From CAZSTA01 sp964609495 [NCBI: uncultured bacterium] (GTDB lineage: Bacteria > CAZSTA01): a DNA stretch of 6,467 nt. The DNA is taken from contig CAZSTA010000129.1 of NCBI GenBank assembly GCA_964609495.1, forward strand, positions 1 through 6,467, in the 5' to 3' direction. Position numbers and translations under genes: made by a program. The notes beneath the pieces are model-generated. The model saw only the letters and a program-made list of their open reading frames with translations. It ran no database searches and had not been told where the DNA came from. Positions within the stretch are counted from its first letter, which is position 1; every line of letters begins with the position of its first letter. Shown here piece after piece: positions 6,411-6,467 of this stretch.

Positions 6411-6450
6411 AATAAAGCCTGCGATGAATTATCATCACCGCAGGCTTATT
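6411..6450 (-). terminator. Stable intercistronic hairpin before the permeases, probable partial terminator or mRNA stabiliser
   Basis: GCCTGCG (6417-6423) pairs with CGCAGGC (6439-6445). The stem extends outward through A/T pairs with one bulged A to 6411 and 6450. Within the 15-nt loop, ATGA (6424-6427) can pair with TCAT (6432-6435). On the - strand the stem is followed by TTTATT. In many CUT1 operons (for example malE-malF) such a structure follows the binding-protein gene and keeps permease levels lower than binding-protein levels. A - strand TAG at 6463-6461, or a TGA inside the left arm, could be the end of that upstream gene. Confidence 0.65.
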
Positions 6451-6467
6451 GACAAAATTTCTACATC

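Noticed and set aside
1-6467. CRISPR arrays, tRNA or rRNA genes, insertion sequences, phage or defence genes
   Set aside because: Read on both strands, I saw no regularly spaced repeats, cloverleaf sequence, transposase motifs or terminal inverted repeats.

Overview
The window looks like a bacterial chromosome fragment of about 43% GC by eye. Genes carry strong purine-rich ribosome binding sites (AGGAGG, AGGGAGG, AGGAG) 6-8 nt before ATG. Arginine codons are mixed (AGA, CGA, CGT, CGC, AGG) and ATA is common for isoleucine. No taxonomic marker is present, so I do not name a phylum. A thermophilic or little-cultured lineage is possible but not shown, and an archaeon is not strictly excluded.

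Left part, + strand: bases 1-95 hold the last 30 codons of an unrecognised gene. After a 117-nt gap comes a 353-residue protein with a signal peptide, a proline-glutamate-leucine-repeat/acidic linker and no family I recognise. A hairpin at 1291-1322 lies between its end and the convergent gene that follows.

Middle, - strand: one very long gene ends at 1362. Its best start is 4487, because the RBS lies inside the longer open frame that begins at 4517. It encodes about 1041 residues: an N-terminal GNAT acyltransferase domain, then a chain of predicted beta-sandwich modules. These include what look like two related copies of a galactose-mutarotase-like sandwich with Ig-like (NEW3-type) spacers. 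It has no signal peptide, and I see no classic glycosidase catalytic domain. It is the most unusual item in the window.

Right part, - strand: two sugar ABC transporter permeases, MalF/UgpA-type (6392-5529) and MalG/UgpE-type (5511-4654), 17 nt apart. A stable hairpin at 6411-6450 precedes the first. This layout is typical of a CUT1 operon in which the solute-binding protein gene lies upstream, here beyond the right edge. A probable terminator at 4582-4618 closes the permease operon. The GNAT fusion gene on the same strand is therefore downstream but probably partly or wholly independently transcribed.

Working model (inference): a carbohydrate or glycoconjugate uptake cluster imports an oligosaccharide. 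The adjoining cytoplasmic GNAT/beta-sandwich protein binds or acetylates a sugar-like substrate. The ATPase and binding protein are outside the window, so the substrate cannot be read from this sequence.
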